Shown here: in pieces, positions 1 to 8,582 of the stretch
Layout of the letters: the number at the start of each line of letters is the position of its first letter
Position numbering within the stretch: position 1 is the first letter of the stretch
Assembly: GCA_022428005.1 (NCBI GenBank)
Contig: JAKMDI010000021.1
Location: 1 to 58,386, forward strand
DNA from: Flavobacteriaceae bacterium
Lineage (GTDB): Bacteria > Bacteroidota > Bacteroidia > Flavobacteriales > Flavobacteriaceae
Length of the DNA stretch: 58,386 nucleotides
Direction of reading: 5' to 3'
Program-made: the position numbers and the translations under genes
The notes under the pieces: generated by a model
Told to the model about the DNA's origin: nothing
The model's input: the letters and a program-made list of their open reading frames with translations, nothing else
Database searches by the model: none

Positions 1-83
1 AAAAACTTTGAGATTTTCATCCTAATCTTCTCATATTTAATAATTTGATAGTAATTTATTAGTGAGTCTTATGAAAGAAGAGG

Positions 84-195
84 TTGGGTTATATATAATA
101 TCAAGAGCCCTAACCTTCACAGAAAAACCATTCTACAAAACCCACCCCACCGTCAGGTAATCAGATAGCAAGGAATCTTTTTAGGGTTTTCAAAA
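84..195. repeat. Direct repeat copy A (~112 bp), left border of the oxidoreductase/rhamnosidase cassette
   Basis: This stretch recurs almost unchanged at 5262-5371 in the same orientation. The longest identical blocks are about 30 and 45 bases, separated by a few substitutions and 1-2 base indels. It lies 70 bases upstream of the first cassette gene and has no credible coding frame. It may be a recombination footprint, an interspersed genomic repeat, or a duplicated control/leader region. The rest of 1-266 is AT-rich with nothing recognisable. Confidence 0.85.
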
Positions 196-266
196 GTATG
201 GAAGTGTTTTCATGACTTAACTATAATAATTATATTGTTAATTTAAAATTAGATTTATGAGAATCA

Positions 267-1634
267 ATGAATAGATCAAATAAAATTAAAAGAAGAGATT
301 GGCTTAAATCAATAGGAGCATTTACTGCTGTGGCAGGCCTTCCCAATGCGCTCCATGCTGAAAGTCTGGTAAAACCCTACCAAGTGAAAGAGAGTTTTTC
401 AGAAACAGACATCTTGATCGTTGGAGGCGGAACTGCAGGAACCATTGCGGCCATTCAGGCTGGACGAACTGGTGCTAAGACGACCTTGATCGAAAGTGGA
501 AGTCAGTTGGGAGGAACTACTACAACTGGAGGAGTATCTTTTCCAGGAATTTTTCACGCTTGGGGCAAGCAAATCATTGGTGGAATCGGGTGGGAGTTAG
601 TTTTGGATGCCGTTGAACTCAATGGAGACCAATTACCCGACTTTACAAAAACTCCCAAATCACACTGGAAGCATCAGGTAGCGGTCAACCCAGCAATTTA
701 TGTAATGTTGGCGGAAGAAAAATGTCTCGAGGCAGGTGTGGACATCCGTTATTACGAAACCCCCACATCAGCCAGGTTTGAAAATGGTAAATGGCTGGTT
801 GAGAGTATAGGAAAAGGGGTCAAAACTATTATTTCAGCCAAGCAATTGATCGATTGTACGGGAAATGCCTTGGTCGCTTCTATGGCAGGATATAAAGTAC
901 TTAGAGAAAAAGAAACCCAGCCAGGTTCACTGGTTTACAGTATGGGAGGTTACGATCTTGATCAATTGGATATGTCCAAAATTCCCAAGCGATACCATAA
1001 GGCTCTACACCAAAATATGTTGACTTCTCAAATCAGAAAAACAGGTGAAAACACATTTGTCCCTTATGGATATGTTTATGTCTATGGCGCCGACTCTACA
1101 ACATCGGAGACTCATACCACGGCCAACCAGAAGGGGCGTCAGAATCTGCTGCAGTTGGTCAGGGAATTGCGGGAGTTACCTGGTTGTGAAAACATCAGGA
1201 TAACCTCTATGAAAACAGAAACAGCGGTAAGAGAAACCTTTAGGGTTGACGGTTTGTATAAAATCACAAAAGATGATTATGTATCTGGACGATTGCAAGA
1301 GGACGCTTTATCCTATAGTTTTTACCCAGTTGACCTTCACCGTGATGGCAAATCCATTTATCAAGAATTTCTAAAACCCAATATTGTGGCGACCATCCCC
1401 ATGAGGGCATTGATACCAAAAAACAGTGAAAACTTTCTCGTTGCGGGTCGTTGTTTGAGCAGTGATCGCCTTGCCAACTCAGCACTTCGTGTTCAGGCCT
1501 CTTGTATGGGTATGGGTCAAGCTGCAGCTGTAACTGCTTCATTGTCTATTCAAAAAGGAATGACCCCTGCCAAAATAGCTCCCAATTTGGTCAAAAAAAG
1601 ACTTAAAGAATACGGGGCAATTGTTCCCAGTTGA
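267..1634 (+). CDS. Tat-exported FAD-dependent oxidoreductase (FAD_oxidored-like)
   Basis: A 455-residue flavoprotein. The N-terminus carries a twin-arginine signal: KRRDWLK at residues 8-14, then a short hydrophobic stretch ending near LHA at 29-31. It is therefore probably folded with FAD in the cytoplasm and exported. The dinucleotide-binding motif VGGGTAG lies at 52-58, followed by a Gly/Thr-rich stretch (QLGGTTTTGGVS) typical of the FAD_oxidored family. A C-terminal FAD-binding region (FLVAGRCLSSDRLA) is also present. The substrate cannot be read. It is the first gene of a three-gene unit with a flavinylated-type lipoprotein and a GH78-like enzyme, so a sugar-linked oxidation or reduction is inferred. 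Family assignment is firm, reaction unknown. Confidence 0.85.
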   Translation: MNRSNKIKRRDWLKSIGAFTAVAGLPNALHAESLVKPYQVKESFSETDILIVGGGTAGTIAAIQAGRTGAKTTLIESGSQLGGTTTTGGVSFPGIFHAWGKQIIGGIGWELVLDAVELNGDQLPDFTKTPKSHWKHQVAVNPAIYVMLAEEKCLEAGVDIRYYETPTSARFENGKWLVESIGKGVKTIISAKQLIDCTGNALVASMAGYKVLREKETQPGSLVYSMGGYDLDQLDMSKIPKRYHKALHQNMLTSQIRKTGENTFVPYGYVYVYGADSTTSETHTTANQKGRQNLLQLVRELRELPGCENIRITSMKTETAVRETFRVDGLYKITKDDYVSGRLQEDALSYSFYPVDLHRDGKSIYQEFLKPNIVATIPMRALIPKNSENFLVAGRCLSSDRLANSALRVQASCMGMGQAAAVTASLSIQKGMTPAKIAPNLVKKRLKEYGAIVPS

Positions 1635-1657
1635 TTTTGTGATGTAAATGATATTTG

Positions 1658-2731
1658 ATGTTTTCTGTTTCTAAATATGTCTTATTGCTTTGTTTTTTAG
1701 CCTTAGTCTCCTGTTATCTGCTAAAGCCCAAAATCAAGTATTATGCAAAAAACAGTGATGGGTGGTCGGTTCAATTGAATAATAAACACTTTACTTCATT
1801 TGGTGACAGTCTTTTTTTACGAGAAACTTCCGATGGAATACCCGAAAGCTTTTACCAACATTTTAGTACGGGAGTTTGTTTTGACAATCAATGTCGTCCG
1901 CTGGATATAATTTTGTATTGGAGTATTAGCGGAAGGTATTTGGGTTTTGAAATGCCAAGGGGGGAGTTTTTGAGTAAAACAGATCATGATCCCTTTAGCC
2001 GAAAAGAATACCTTCAACTGAACCAAATTCTCTCCGATGCCAACCTTCCTTTCAAGGACATCAAGTACCACGAACTAATGAATCAACCAGAAAGCTCCAC
2101 TGAATCTGTAGATGCAATATCCGGGGCAACTTCCGAGCGGATCAAAGACATTGTGGTAAAAAATGCCGCCTATACGACTTTCAAACTATGGAAATTGGTT
2201 TATGGTGAGAGTCAAAAATTCATTGAACAGTACATCGAAAAACACCTCAATACATCAAATTTAATGACCATTCTCAACAGTCAGGATCGATACGACATTT
2301 TCTGGGGACTAACGCACATGAAGGACACCCTTTCTTTTTCCATACCCTTGAAAAACCGATTGCTATCACTGATTCAAAGTGATGATTACTATCTGTCATA
2401 CAATGCTGCTCACGCCATTCCAAATATCTATTTGAGTGACAGTGATTTTTTGGAAAGCCTTTTTTCAACTTATCTCAACTCTTCCGATGCAAGTACCAAA
2501 AATGCAATGTTCAGAAAGCTGAGAGCCGCACCACGGTTGAGTGAAAATCTAATTGTTAAATCTAGAGAATGTTTACCTACAATGGCTCCCCAAGAGATAA
2601 GTAGTATTTTAAAGCTTTATGAAAAACACCACGTAAAAGATAGTATTTCTTTAGAGGCGGTGAGCTCATTGATAAAACACCCTAATCCTTATGTAGTAAA
2701 TCTTGTTAAAAGCTTTTTGATGAAGCTATGA
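1658..2731 (+). CDS. Lipoprotein with covalent-FMN (flavinylation) motif and HEAT-like C-terminus
   Basis: Start chosen at the ATG at 1658; an upstream TTG at 1655 is also possible. The lipobox LALVSC puts the lipidated Cys at about residue 19, so the mature protein is membrane anchored. Residues 152-158 read DAISGAT, which fits the D-x-x-(S/T)-G-A-(S/T) motif that ApbE uses to attach FMN to Thr in NqrC/RnfG-type FMN-binding domains. After about residue 190 the chain becomes helical repeats resembling HEAT units (for example LSYNAAHAIPNI and HPNPYVVNLVKSFL). The gene sits 23 bases after the Tat oxidoreductase. The likely role is electron carrier to or from that enzyme, which is inference. The FMN-plus-HEAT combination is not one I recognise as named. 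Confidence 0.7.
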   Translation: MFSVSKYVLLLCFLALVSCYLLKPKIKYYAKNSDGWSVQLNNKHFTSFGDSLFLRETSDGIPESFYQHFSTGVCFDNQCRPLDIILYWSISGRYLGFEMPRGEFLSKTDHDPFSRKEYLQLNQILSDANLPFKDIKYHELMNQPESSTESVDAISGATSERIKDIVVKNAAYTTFKLWKLVYGESQKFIEQYIEKHLNTSNLMTILNSQDRYDIFWGLTHMKDTLSFSIPLKNRLLSLIQSDDYYLSYNAAHAIPNIYLSDSDFLESLFSTYLNSSDASTKNAMFRKLRAAPRLSENLIVKSRECLPTMAPQEISSILKLYEKHHVKDSISLEAVSSLIKHPNPYVVNLVKSFLMKL

Positions 2732-2799
2732 CCCCAAAGTGATAAAACGGTTATATGATCAACTGAAGCAAAGTAATTTAGACATATTTAAAATTAAAA

Positions 2800-5082
2800 A
2801 TGAGAATAATAATATTAACAATTGTCTACTTGATAGGCTTTAATACATTTTCACAAAATAAAACTTGGAAAGGTCAGTGGATAACCTCCTTTGAACAACA
2901 AAACGAAACCAACAATTGGACGGCCTATCAAAAATCATTTCAGTTAAATGATGTTCCCAATGAGGCTTTGGCAAAAATAGCCTGCGACTCCAAATACTGG
3001 ATGTGGATTAATGGAGAAATGGCTGTTTTTGAAGGACAGCTCAAAAGAGGTCCTTCGCCCGATGATACTTACTATGATGAGGTGGATATTGCCCCTTTTT
3101 TAAAGCAAGGAAAAAACTTTATTTCAATCTTGGTTTGGTATTTTGGTAAAGATGGTTTTTCTCATAATAGTAGCGGTAAAGCTGCATTGATTTTTGACTG
3201 TCAAACGCAGGGGTTCGATTTGCTTTCGGACCTGACTTGGAAGGCTTCTATCCGAAGAGAATTTGGTACTGCTGGACTTCCTTTGCCCAACTTCAGATTA
3301 CCCGAGTCAAGTATTCGTTACGATGCCCGTTTAGGAAATTTTGATTTTATTTCATCAAACAACTTAAAATGGGGACGAACTCGTTCTTTAGGAACTCCTC
3401 CGATTTTACCTTGGAACAATCTTGTAAAACGCCCATTGCCATTATGGAGAGATTATGGGATGAAGAATTATACAAATCAAATGAAATTCCCGTTTGTTAG
3501 CAACGGAGATACAATTGTTTGTCATTTACCATATAACGCTCAAATCACTCCGTATTTTAAAATTGAAGCGAAAGAGGGTGAGGAAATAAAAATCCTTACC
3601 GATCATTACCAAGGAGGCGGACCATATAATATTCGCGCAGAATACATTACACGAGAGGGCATACAGGAGTACGAAAACCTTGGCTGGATGAATGGACAGA
3701 AAGTCTATTATATCATTCCTAAAGGAGTTAGAGTATTAGATATAAAATATAGGGAAACAGGATATAATACTGAATTTACAGGGAGTTTTAATTGTAATGA
3801 TGATTTCTACAACCGCTTGTGGTCAAAAGCTCTGCGAACACTTTATGTGACCATGCGCGATACCTATATGGACTGCCCTGACCGTGAAAGAGCTCAATGG
3901 TGGGGAGATGCGGTTAACGAAAGCGGAGAAACATTCTATGCAATGTGCCCCAAAAGTAGATTTTTAACACAAAAGGCTATTCTTGAGCTAATGAATTGGC
4001 AACGTGCTGACGGTACCATATTCTCTCCTATTCCAGCAGGGAACTGGGATAGAGAGTTGCCCGGACAGATGCTGGCCAGCATAGGCTATTACGGTTTTTG
4101 GAATTATTATATGAACACTGGAGACAAAGAGACCATGGTTAAAGTATATAAAGGAGTAAAACGTTATCTGGATATTTGGCAATTGGACGATAACGGTTTG
4201 TTAGTTAAAAGAATGAACGAATCAGATCATAAAGGTTGGTACTGGGGTGATTGGGGTACCAATATCGACAAGGATCTATTGATGAATGAATGGTATTACC
4301 TGGCCTTAAAAGGTTATAAAGAGATGTCGTTAATCCTAGATAAATCTGGCCAAGCTGATTGGGCTGATAATACAATGACCCATTTAAAGGCTGCATTTAA
4401 TCGAACATTTTGGAAGGGGGATCAATACCGTTCTTATAGCTACAATGATGATACAGATGACCGTGGGCAAGCACTGGCTGTTGTTGCTGGACTTGCCGAT
4501 TATGACAAATACGAAGCTATTTTTAAACTGTTGCAGAAACAGAGATATAGCAGCCCTTACATGGAAAAGTATGTGATAGAGGCATTGTTCATCATGGGGC
4601 AACCTGAATATGGTTTACAACGCCTTAAAGAACGCTTTCAGCCCATGGTCGATAATAAAGATTACTCCACTTTGTTTGAAGGCTGGGGAGTGGGCAGAAA
4701 TGGTTATGGAGGTGGCTCTACCAACCATGCTTGGAGTGGAGGTGGTTTAACAATACTTTCGCAATATGTATGTGGATTATATCCGCTTGAACCGGCATGG
4801 AAAAGTTTTATGGTCAAACCTAATTTAGGTGGTTTGGAATATGCCGAAACTGAAAATGAGACAATTGCCGGCAAAGTAAAAGTAAAAGTCTCCAAAACAA
4901 AATCAGGTATGGAAATGGATCTAACGGTGCCTCTAGGTAGTGAAGCGGTTGTTTATATTCCAGAAAAAGAAAAGAAGGTAACAGTTAATGGTAAAAAGTT
5001 AAGTCCAAAGGAAGTAAAGGATGGCCACCAATTATTCAGATTGAAGGGAGGTCAGCATATTTTAGTTGCTTTACACAAATAA
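2800..5082 (+). CDS. GH78-like alpha-L-rhamnosidase, exported
   Basis: A 760-residue enzyme with a Sec signal peptide (residues about 1-19). N-terminal beta-sandwich domains precede an (alpha/alpha)6-barrel typical of family GH78, which cleaves terminal alpha-L-rhamnose from glycans or glycosides. The hallmark DCPDRERAQWWGDA is at 358-371, with acidic and aromatic barrel residues WYWGDWG at 480-486 and TLFEGW at 624-629. A C-terminal beta domain follows NHAWSGG. It is 68 bases after the FMN-type lipoprotein gene and on the same strand, so co-transcription is plausible. Rhamnosidase is the best call, though relatives acting on other deoxy-sugars cannot be excluded. Confidence 0.8.
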   Translation: MRIIILTIVYLIGFNTFSQNKTWKGQWITSFEQQNETNNWTAYQKSFQLNDVPNEALAKIACDSKYWMWINGEMAVFEGQLKRGPSPDDTYYDEVDIAPFLKQGKNFISILVWYFGKDGFSHNSSGKAALIFDCQTQGFDLLSDLTWKASIRREFGTAGLPLPNFRLPESSIRYDARLGNFDFISSNNLKWGRTRSLGTPPILPWNNLVKRPLPLWRDYGMKNYTNQMKFPFVSNGDTIVCHLPYNAQITPYFKIEAKEGEEIKILTDHYQGGGPYNIRAEYITREGIQEYENLGWMNGQKVYYIIPKGVRVLDIKYRETGYNTEFTGSFNCNDDFYNRLWSKALRTLYVTMRDTYMDCPDRERAQWWGDAVNESGETFYAMCPKSRFLTQKAILELMNWQRADGTIFSPIPAGNWDRELPGQMLASIGYYGFWNYYMNTGDKETMVKVYKGVKRYLDIWQLDDNGLLVKRMNESDHKGWYWGDWGTNIDKDLLMNEWYYLALKGYKEMSLILDKSGQADWADNTMTHLKAAFNRTFWKGDQYRSYSYNDDTDDRGQALAVVAGLADYDKYEAIFKLLQKQRYSSPYMEKYVIEALFIMGQPEYGLQRLKERFQPMVDNKDYSTLFEGWGVGRNGYGGGSTNHAWSGGGLTILSQYVCGLYPLEPAWKSFMVKPNLGGLEYAETENETIAGKVKVKVSKTKSGMEMDLTVPLGSEAVVYIPEKEKKVTVNGKKLSPKEVKDGHQLFRLKGGQHILVALHK

Positions 5083-5261
5083 ATTGACAGATTGGTTTTG
5101 TAAATCATTACAGTTTGTAAACTTATCAGTAGTGATTAATTACCCCCCTAAAACCACAATCAAAAAAACAGTCTTAATCCCCTATCAATTTGGTTATTGT
5201 AAGGGAATGCTTTTGTGTGCAATTGTGTAAAAATTGAATCGTGTTATTATATAGTTAGGGT

Positions 5262-5371
5262 TTGGGTTATATATAATATCAAGAGCCCTAACCTCCAAAG
5301 AAAAACCATTCTACAAAACCCACCCCACCGTCAGGTAATCAGATAGGCAGGAAAGTTTTTAGGGCTCAAAA
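5262..5371. repeat. Direct repeat copy B (~110 bp), right border of the cassette
   Basis: Second copy of the repeat at 84-195, in the same orientation, 85 bases beyond the 3' end of tmRNA. Here the left edge also forms an inverted pair, GTTAGGG with CCCTAAC, that could fold as a hairpin. It occupies part of the gene-free stretch 5083-5455; the remainder of that stretch is AT-rich and shows no other recognisable element. No transposase or integrase lies between the two copies. Confidence 0.85.
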
Positions 5372-5455
5372 TATTGTAGCCGTACAAATACCGTACAATA
5401 AAAAAATAAAAAATCCCTAAAACATTGATTTAAAACGTAATAGGAATTTTATAAG

Positions 5456-5851
5456 TGGAGTCGGCGGGAATCGAACCCGCGTCCAAACAAGTCATAACAA
5501 AACTTTCTACAAGCTTAGTTTTCGTTTAATTTTCGAGGAATCAGTGACCGAAAACTGCCCAAGATTCCCTTATTGTCTTTATTGAAAAACACAACCGACA
5601 CTTTTGCATTTCGATGTTGACATTTATGGTGCCTAAAAACCGATCGCCGTCAACAAGGGCTATCGAAAGACATCCGGCTTCCCGGCCTGGCCGGGACTTG
5701 GCAAAGACTTACTATAATTCAGTCAATTATGCAGCTAGAGCGTAGTTATTCTCGCCATTTAAATGGTGAAACATAAGATTTACGAGCTGTGTTTCAGCGC
5801 TCGACTTGCTTACTCCGCTATGGAATCCTGCTGTCAAAACCAGTCGACCCC
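5456..5851 (-). ncRNA. ssrA: tmRNA (transfer-messenger RNA)
   Basis: Read on the minus strand, the RNA begins GGGGTCGACTGGTTTTGACAG and ends in a T-arm and acceptor strand (GTTCGAT loop region, then CGACTCC and discriminator A). The first seven bases pair with the last seven, with one G-T pair. No CCA is encoded. The resume codon is GGC at 5756. The tag reads GENNYALAA followed by TAA at 5727-5729, of the type expected in Flavobacteria. It rescues stalled ribosomes and marks the nascent peptide for proteolysis. The 3' end faces the repeat-bounded cassette. Ends were placed by pairing and could be off by a base or two. Confidence 0.95.
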
Positions 5852-5883
5852 AAATTTTCAATGAGCTGTCCTTCAGGACATCG

Positions 5884-5891
5884 CAAAGGTA
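5884..5891 (-). promoter_or_regulatory. Putative tmRNA promoter, -7 element
   Basis: On the minus strand this reads TACCTTTG, matching the Bacteroidota -7 consensus TANNTTTG, about 32 bases before the mature tmRNA 5' end. No clear TTG is found 20 bases upstream. The leader between it and the RNA contains the near-palindrome TGTCCTTCAGGACA (5867-5880), which may be a processing hairpin. Confidence 0.5.
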
Positions 5892-5941
5892 CAAATTTCG
5901 CGCCGTAATTTATCGGACTGGAGCCGTATTGCTTCTAAAAC

Positions 5942-6640
5942 TTATTTAAAATTAAAAATCATTCGGGCTGTAACCGTTCTTCCCAATTGGGGCATACCCG
6001 GTAATGCCCTGAATTTATTGTCAAATAAATTAACCGCTGAGAGATGAAACTTAAAATGTTCATCAAAGTTGTAACCTATTATCACATCGAATAAGGATTT
6101 GGCGTCTATCCTTCCTGGAAATGTACTTTGATTGGATTTATAAGCTTGATTCCACTGATAGGATACACTGCTGACAAACCCGAGCTCAGGTTGTAAACTA
6201 ATCCCACATCTTATTTTGTTTTGAGGGAAATTTAAATCCCCTGGTTCTCCAGAAGAGCGACTGAACCAGGTATAGTTAAAATAAGAGGTCAATTCATCTG
6301 AAAAGTAGTATTTTGAGTGGGTTTCAAACCCCCAATTGGTGCTTGTTTTGTCTGGGTCACGGGTGATATAGCCATAGATGAGCTTGGGCAGATTCCCATC
6401 AGGAGCCTCTTGGGTGGGGATCACTCCATGAAAGGGCAGCCCTGCGTCTGACAACTGATCCAAGAAAATTTGCCCCGCCGCGTTGTAGGCTCCGTTTAGT
6501 GTCCCTCCAATCTGGGCGGCTATCGCTGCTGCAGCTGCTGCAGGTTGGCCCAAATTGATCAATGCCTGTTCTATCTGTGGTTGAAAGGTGGATTGAACGC
6601 CACTGCCCAACTGATTGGGTAAATCCTGAACATTTACCAC
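5942..6640 (-). pseudogene. TonB-dependent receptor, C-terminal fragment
   Basis: About 230 residues of the outer-membrane barrel end of a TonB-dependent receptor. It has an alanine-rich extracellular-loop-like region, then alternating beta-strand patterns (YYFSDELTSYFNYTW, FKFHLSAVNLFDNKF) and the closing FNFK-stop typical of barrels inserted by the BAM complex. The family is normally 800-1000 residues with a signal peptide and plug; both are absent. The frame stays open for some codons beyond 6640 but then loses similarity, where a SusD fragment starts on the other strand. Loss of the 5' part by rearrangement is inferred. No usable start or promoter is seen, so expression is unlikely. Confidence 0.8.
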
Positions 6641-6649
6641 TGGGCTTAC

Positions 6650-7567
6650 TTGCGAAAAGCCAGCACCTGCAGTTCTCCCGAAGCAATCTTTACGGAACGA
6701 TACGATGCTGCCTCTACCCTTGGAACCAGCCTCTCAGTAACTGCTGTTCATGCTGATTTTGCTTTTGCTTGGAATTCAAATTTTCGACCTTATTTGGACA
6801 TAGTTGAAAAATTTGAATTTATTGATGGATCGTCTGGAGCAATCCCTCGAGAGCAATATGCTGCTAAAGAGTGGACCATGGAGGAACTGTTCCACAACAG
6901 AGATCCGCGTTTTAAAGCTGCGATTCTGTATAATGAGTCAGAATTTTGGGGGAAAAAAGCATATTTCCATGAAAAGAGTATCGTAGACGGAGCTGAGGTA
7001 AAAAATGGGGTGTTGCCCGATGGTACACCTGCCAAAGCATCTGCCCGAGCATACGAACCCCGTCCCAAACCCTTAAGACAAGGTTTTCTGTTGAGAAAGT
7101 TTTTGGATGAAAGCTCAGGGAACCAGCTTGAGGGAGGACAATCTAGTGAGGATTATCATATTTTTAGATTGGGAGAGACCTATCTAAACCTTGCTGAGGC
7201 TGCTTTCTATCTCGAAAAAACTGATGAAGCTCTTGCCGCTCTAAATGAAATAAGGAAGCGTGCTGGCATGCCCGCATTAGACACCATTGACGAGGATGCC
7301 ATAAGAAATGAAAGAGCGGTAGAGCTGGTGTTCGAGGAGCATAGATTTTGGGACCTTAGGCGTTGGAGAATTGCAGAAGAAGTGCTGAATAATACCATGC
7401 ATAAAGGACTTTCTTTTGTTTACAATCACGATACCAAGAAATATCAAATTTCAGTTAAAGATGCCATCAGAAGCCCTCGGATATTTTTATCTCATCACTA
7501 CTATTACCCATTGACATTGAACAAACTCTCTGATAATCCAAACTTGGTGGAGAATCCTGGGTATTAG
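6650..7567 (+). pseudogene. SusD/RagB-like glycan-binding lipoprotein, C-terminal fragment
   Basis: About 300 residues that match the second half of SusD-family nutrient-binding lipoproteins. Visible marks are the FEFIDGSSG segment, NRDPRFKAAILYN, the region FRLGETYLNLAEAAF, LNEIRKRAGMPAL, and the block NERAVELVFEEHRFWDLRRW, ending in LVENPGY. Full-length SusD proteins have about 500 residues with a lipoprotein signal and N-terminal TPR helices; these are missing. Recognisable homology begins around 6670. The fragment abuts a TonB-receptor tail on the opposite strand, whereas intact SusC and SusD genes are tandem. It is taken as a remnant of a polysaccharide utilisation locus. Confidence 0.8.
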
Positions 7568-7568
7568 T

Positions 7569-7602
7569 AAGATAAGAGGAACACAATTCAACTTATCTTT
7601 TT
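7569..7602 (+). terminator. Intrinsic terminator after the SusD remnant
   Basis: AAGATAAG pairs with CTTATCTT across a 15-base loop and is followed by a short T tract. It starts directly after the SusD fragment stop codon. Confidence 0.5.
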
Positions 7603-7620
7603 ATGGGTCATGAATAATTA

Positions 7621-7656
7621 AATAGGTTTGGGGGGGTGGCTCCGCCCAAACTTATT
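7621..7656. terminator. Strong hairpin between the SusD remnant and kdsA
   Basis: AATAGGTTTGGG pairs with CCCAAACTTATT over 12 base pairs (one G-T) around a G/C-rich loop. On the plus strand it runs into TTGTTTT. It could terminate transcription from either side, the SusD remnant or kdsA. Confidence 0.45.
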
Positions 7657-7682
7657 GTTTTAATACGGATGGGGAATTTTAT

Positions 7683-7707
7683 CCTATCACTCCAGGGCGG
7701 TGATAGG
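7683..7707. other. Perfect 8-bp inverted repeat just beyond kdsA
   Basis: CCTATCAC and GTGATAGG flank a 9-base spacer, three bases past the kdsA stop codon. No T tract follows on the minus strand, so it is either a weak terminator or an mRNA 3'-end stabilising hairpin. Confidence 0.4.
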
Positions 7708-7710
7708 CAA

Positions 7711-8535
7711 CTACTTTAGCTTTTCGTTGACAAAAGTTTTTAATTGCGCCATTCTAATCAAAAGACCTTCTAAATGTTGTATGTCCAGCATATTAGCACC
7801 ATCACTTTTAGCATTGGAGGGATCAAAATGGGTTTCGAGAAATAATCCATGTACACCAGAAACGATTCCGGCGCGGGCAAGGGTTTCAATATGTTCAGGC
7901 CGACCCCGAGTAACACCGCCGCTTTGGTTGGGTTGTTGTAGCGAATGGGTTATGTCCAAAACAGTAGGGGCGAATTTGTTCATCACTGGGATGCCCCTAA
8001 AATCCACGATTAAATCTTGGTAACCAAACTGGGTACCTCTGTCGGTGAGCCAAATATTTTGATTGCCGCTGTCTTTAACTTTCTGCACTGCAAACTCCAT
8101 GCTTTCTGGACTCATAAACTGCCCTTTCTTGAGGTTGACAAATTTTTTTGTCTGGGCCGCAGCAACAATTAATGCTGTTTGTCTGACCAGAAACGCAGGA
8201 ATTTGAAGTACATCGACATAGGCCGCTGCCATGGGTGCGTCCTCTGAATTGTGGATGTCCGTAACTGTTGGTATCTCAAATGTTGACCCAACTTTTTCTA
8301 ATATTTTTAACGCTTTTTCATCGCCAATACCGGTAAAACTGTCCAGCCGATTACGGTTGGCTTTTTTAAAACTTCCCTTAAAAATATAGGGAATGGAAAG
8401 TTGATCGGTAATGTTTTTTACCCGCTCTGCAATTCTCATTGCCATTTCCTCTCCCTCGATGGCACAAGGTCCTGCCATCAAAAAAAACTGACCGCTTTGA
8501 AGATGACTGATTTTTGGAAGTTCATTTAAAGGCAT
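7711..8535 (-). CDS. kdsA: 3-deoxy-8-phosphooctulonate (Kdo-8-P) synthase
   Basis: Condenses phosphoenolpyruvate with arabinose-5-phosphate to give Kdo-8-phosphate, the first committed step to the Kdo of lipopolysaccharide; cytosolic. The 274 residues cover the whole family length. Visible marks are AGPCAIE (21-27), FKGSFKKANR, LTDRGTQFGY and DITHSLQQPN. Cys24 occupies the position that is Asn in the E. coli enzyme, which points to the metal-dependent class. The gene follows ftsE by 47 bases on the same strand. Confidence 0.95.
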   Translation of the reverse strand: MPLNELPKISHLQSGQFFLMAGPCAIEGEEMAMRIAERVKNITDQLSIPYIFKGSFKKANRNRLDSFTGIGDEKALKILEKVGSTFEIPTVTDIHNSEDAPMAAAYVDVLQIPAFLVRQTALIVAAAQTKKFVNLKKGQFMSPESMEFAVQKVKDSGNQNIWLTDRGTQFGYQDLIVDFRGIPVMNKFAPTVLDITHSLQQPNQSGGVTRGRPEHIETLARAGIVSGVHGLFLETHFDPSNAKSDGANMLDIQHLEGLLIRMAQLKTFVNEKLK

Positions 8536-8582
8536 AAAGCTAATTTAGGTTATGATTGGTATTATATGGAATGAAGATAAAA

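Noticed and set aside
84-5371. Cassette as an insertion sequence or composite transposon
   Set aside because: No transposase, no terminal inverted repeats and no target-site duplication were found; the repeats are direct and only 110 bp.
6399-6756. Short frames across the TonB-receptor/SusD junction
   Set aside because: They conflict with clear receptor and SusD homology on either side and match nothing recognisable.
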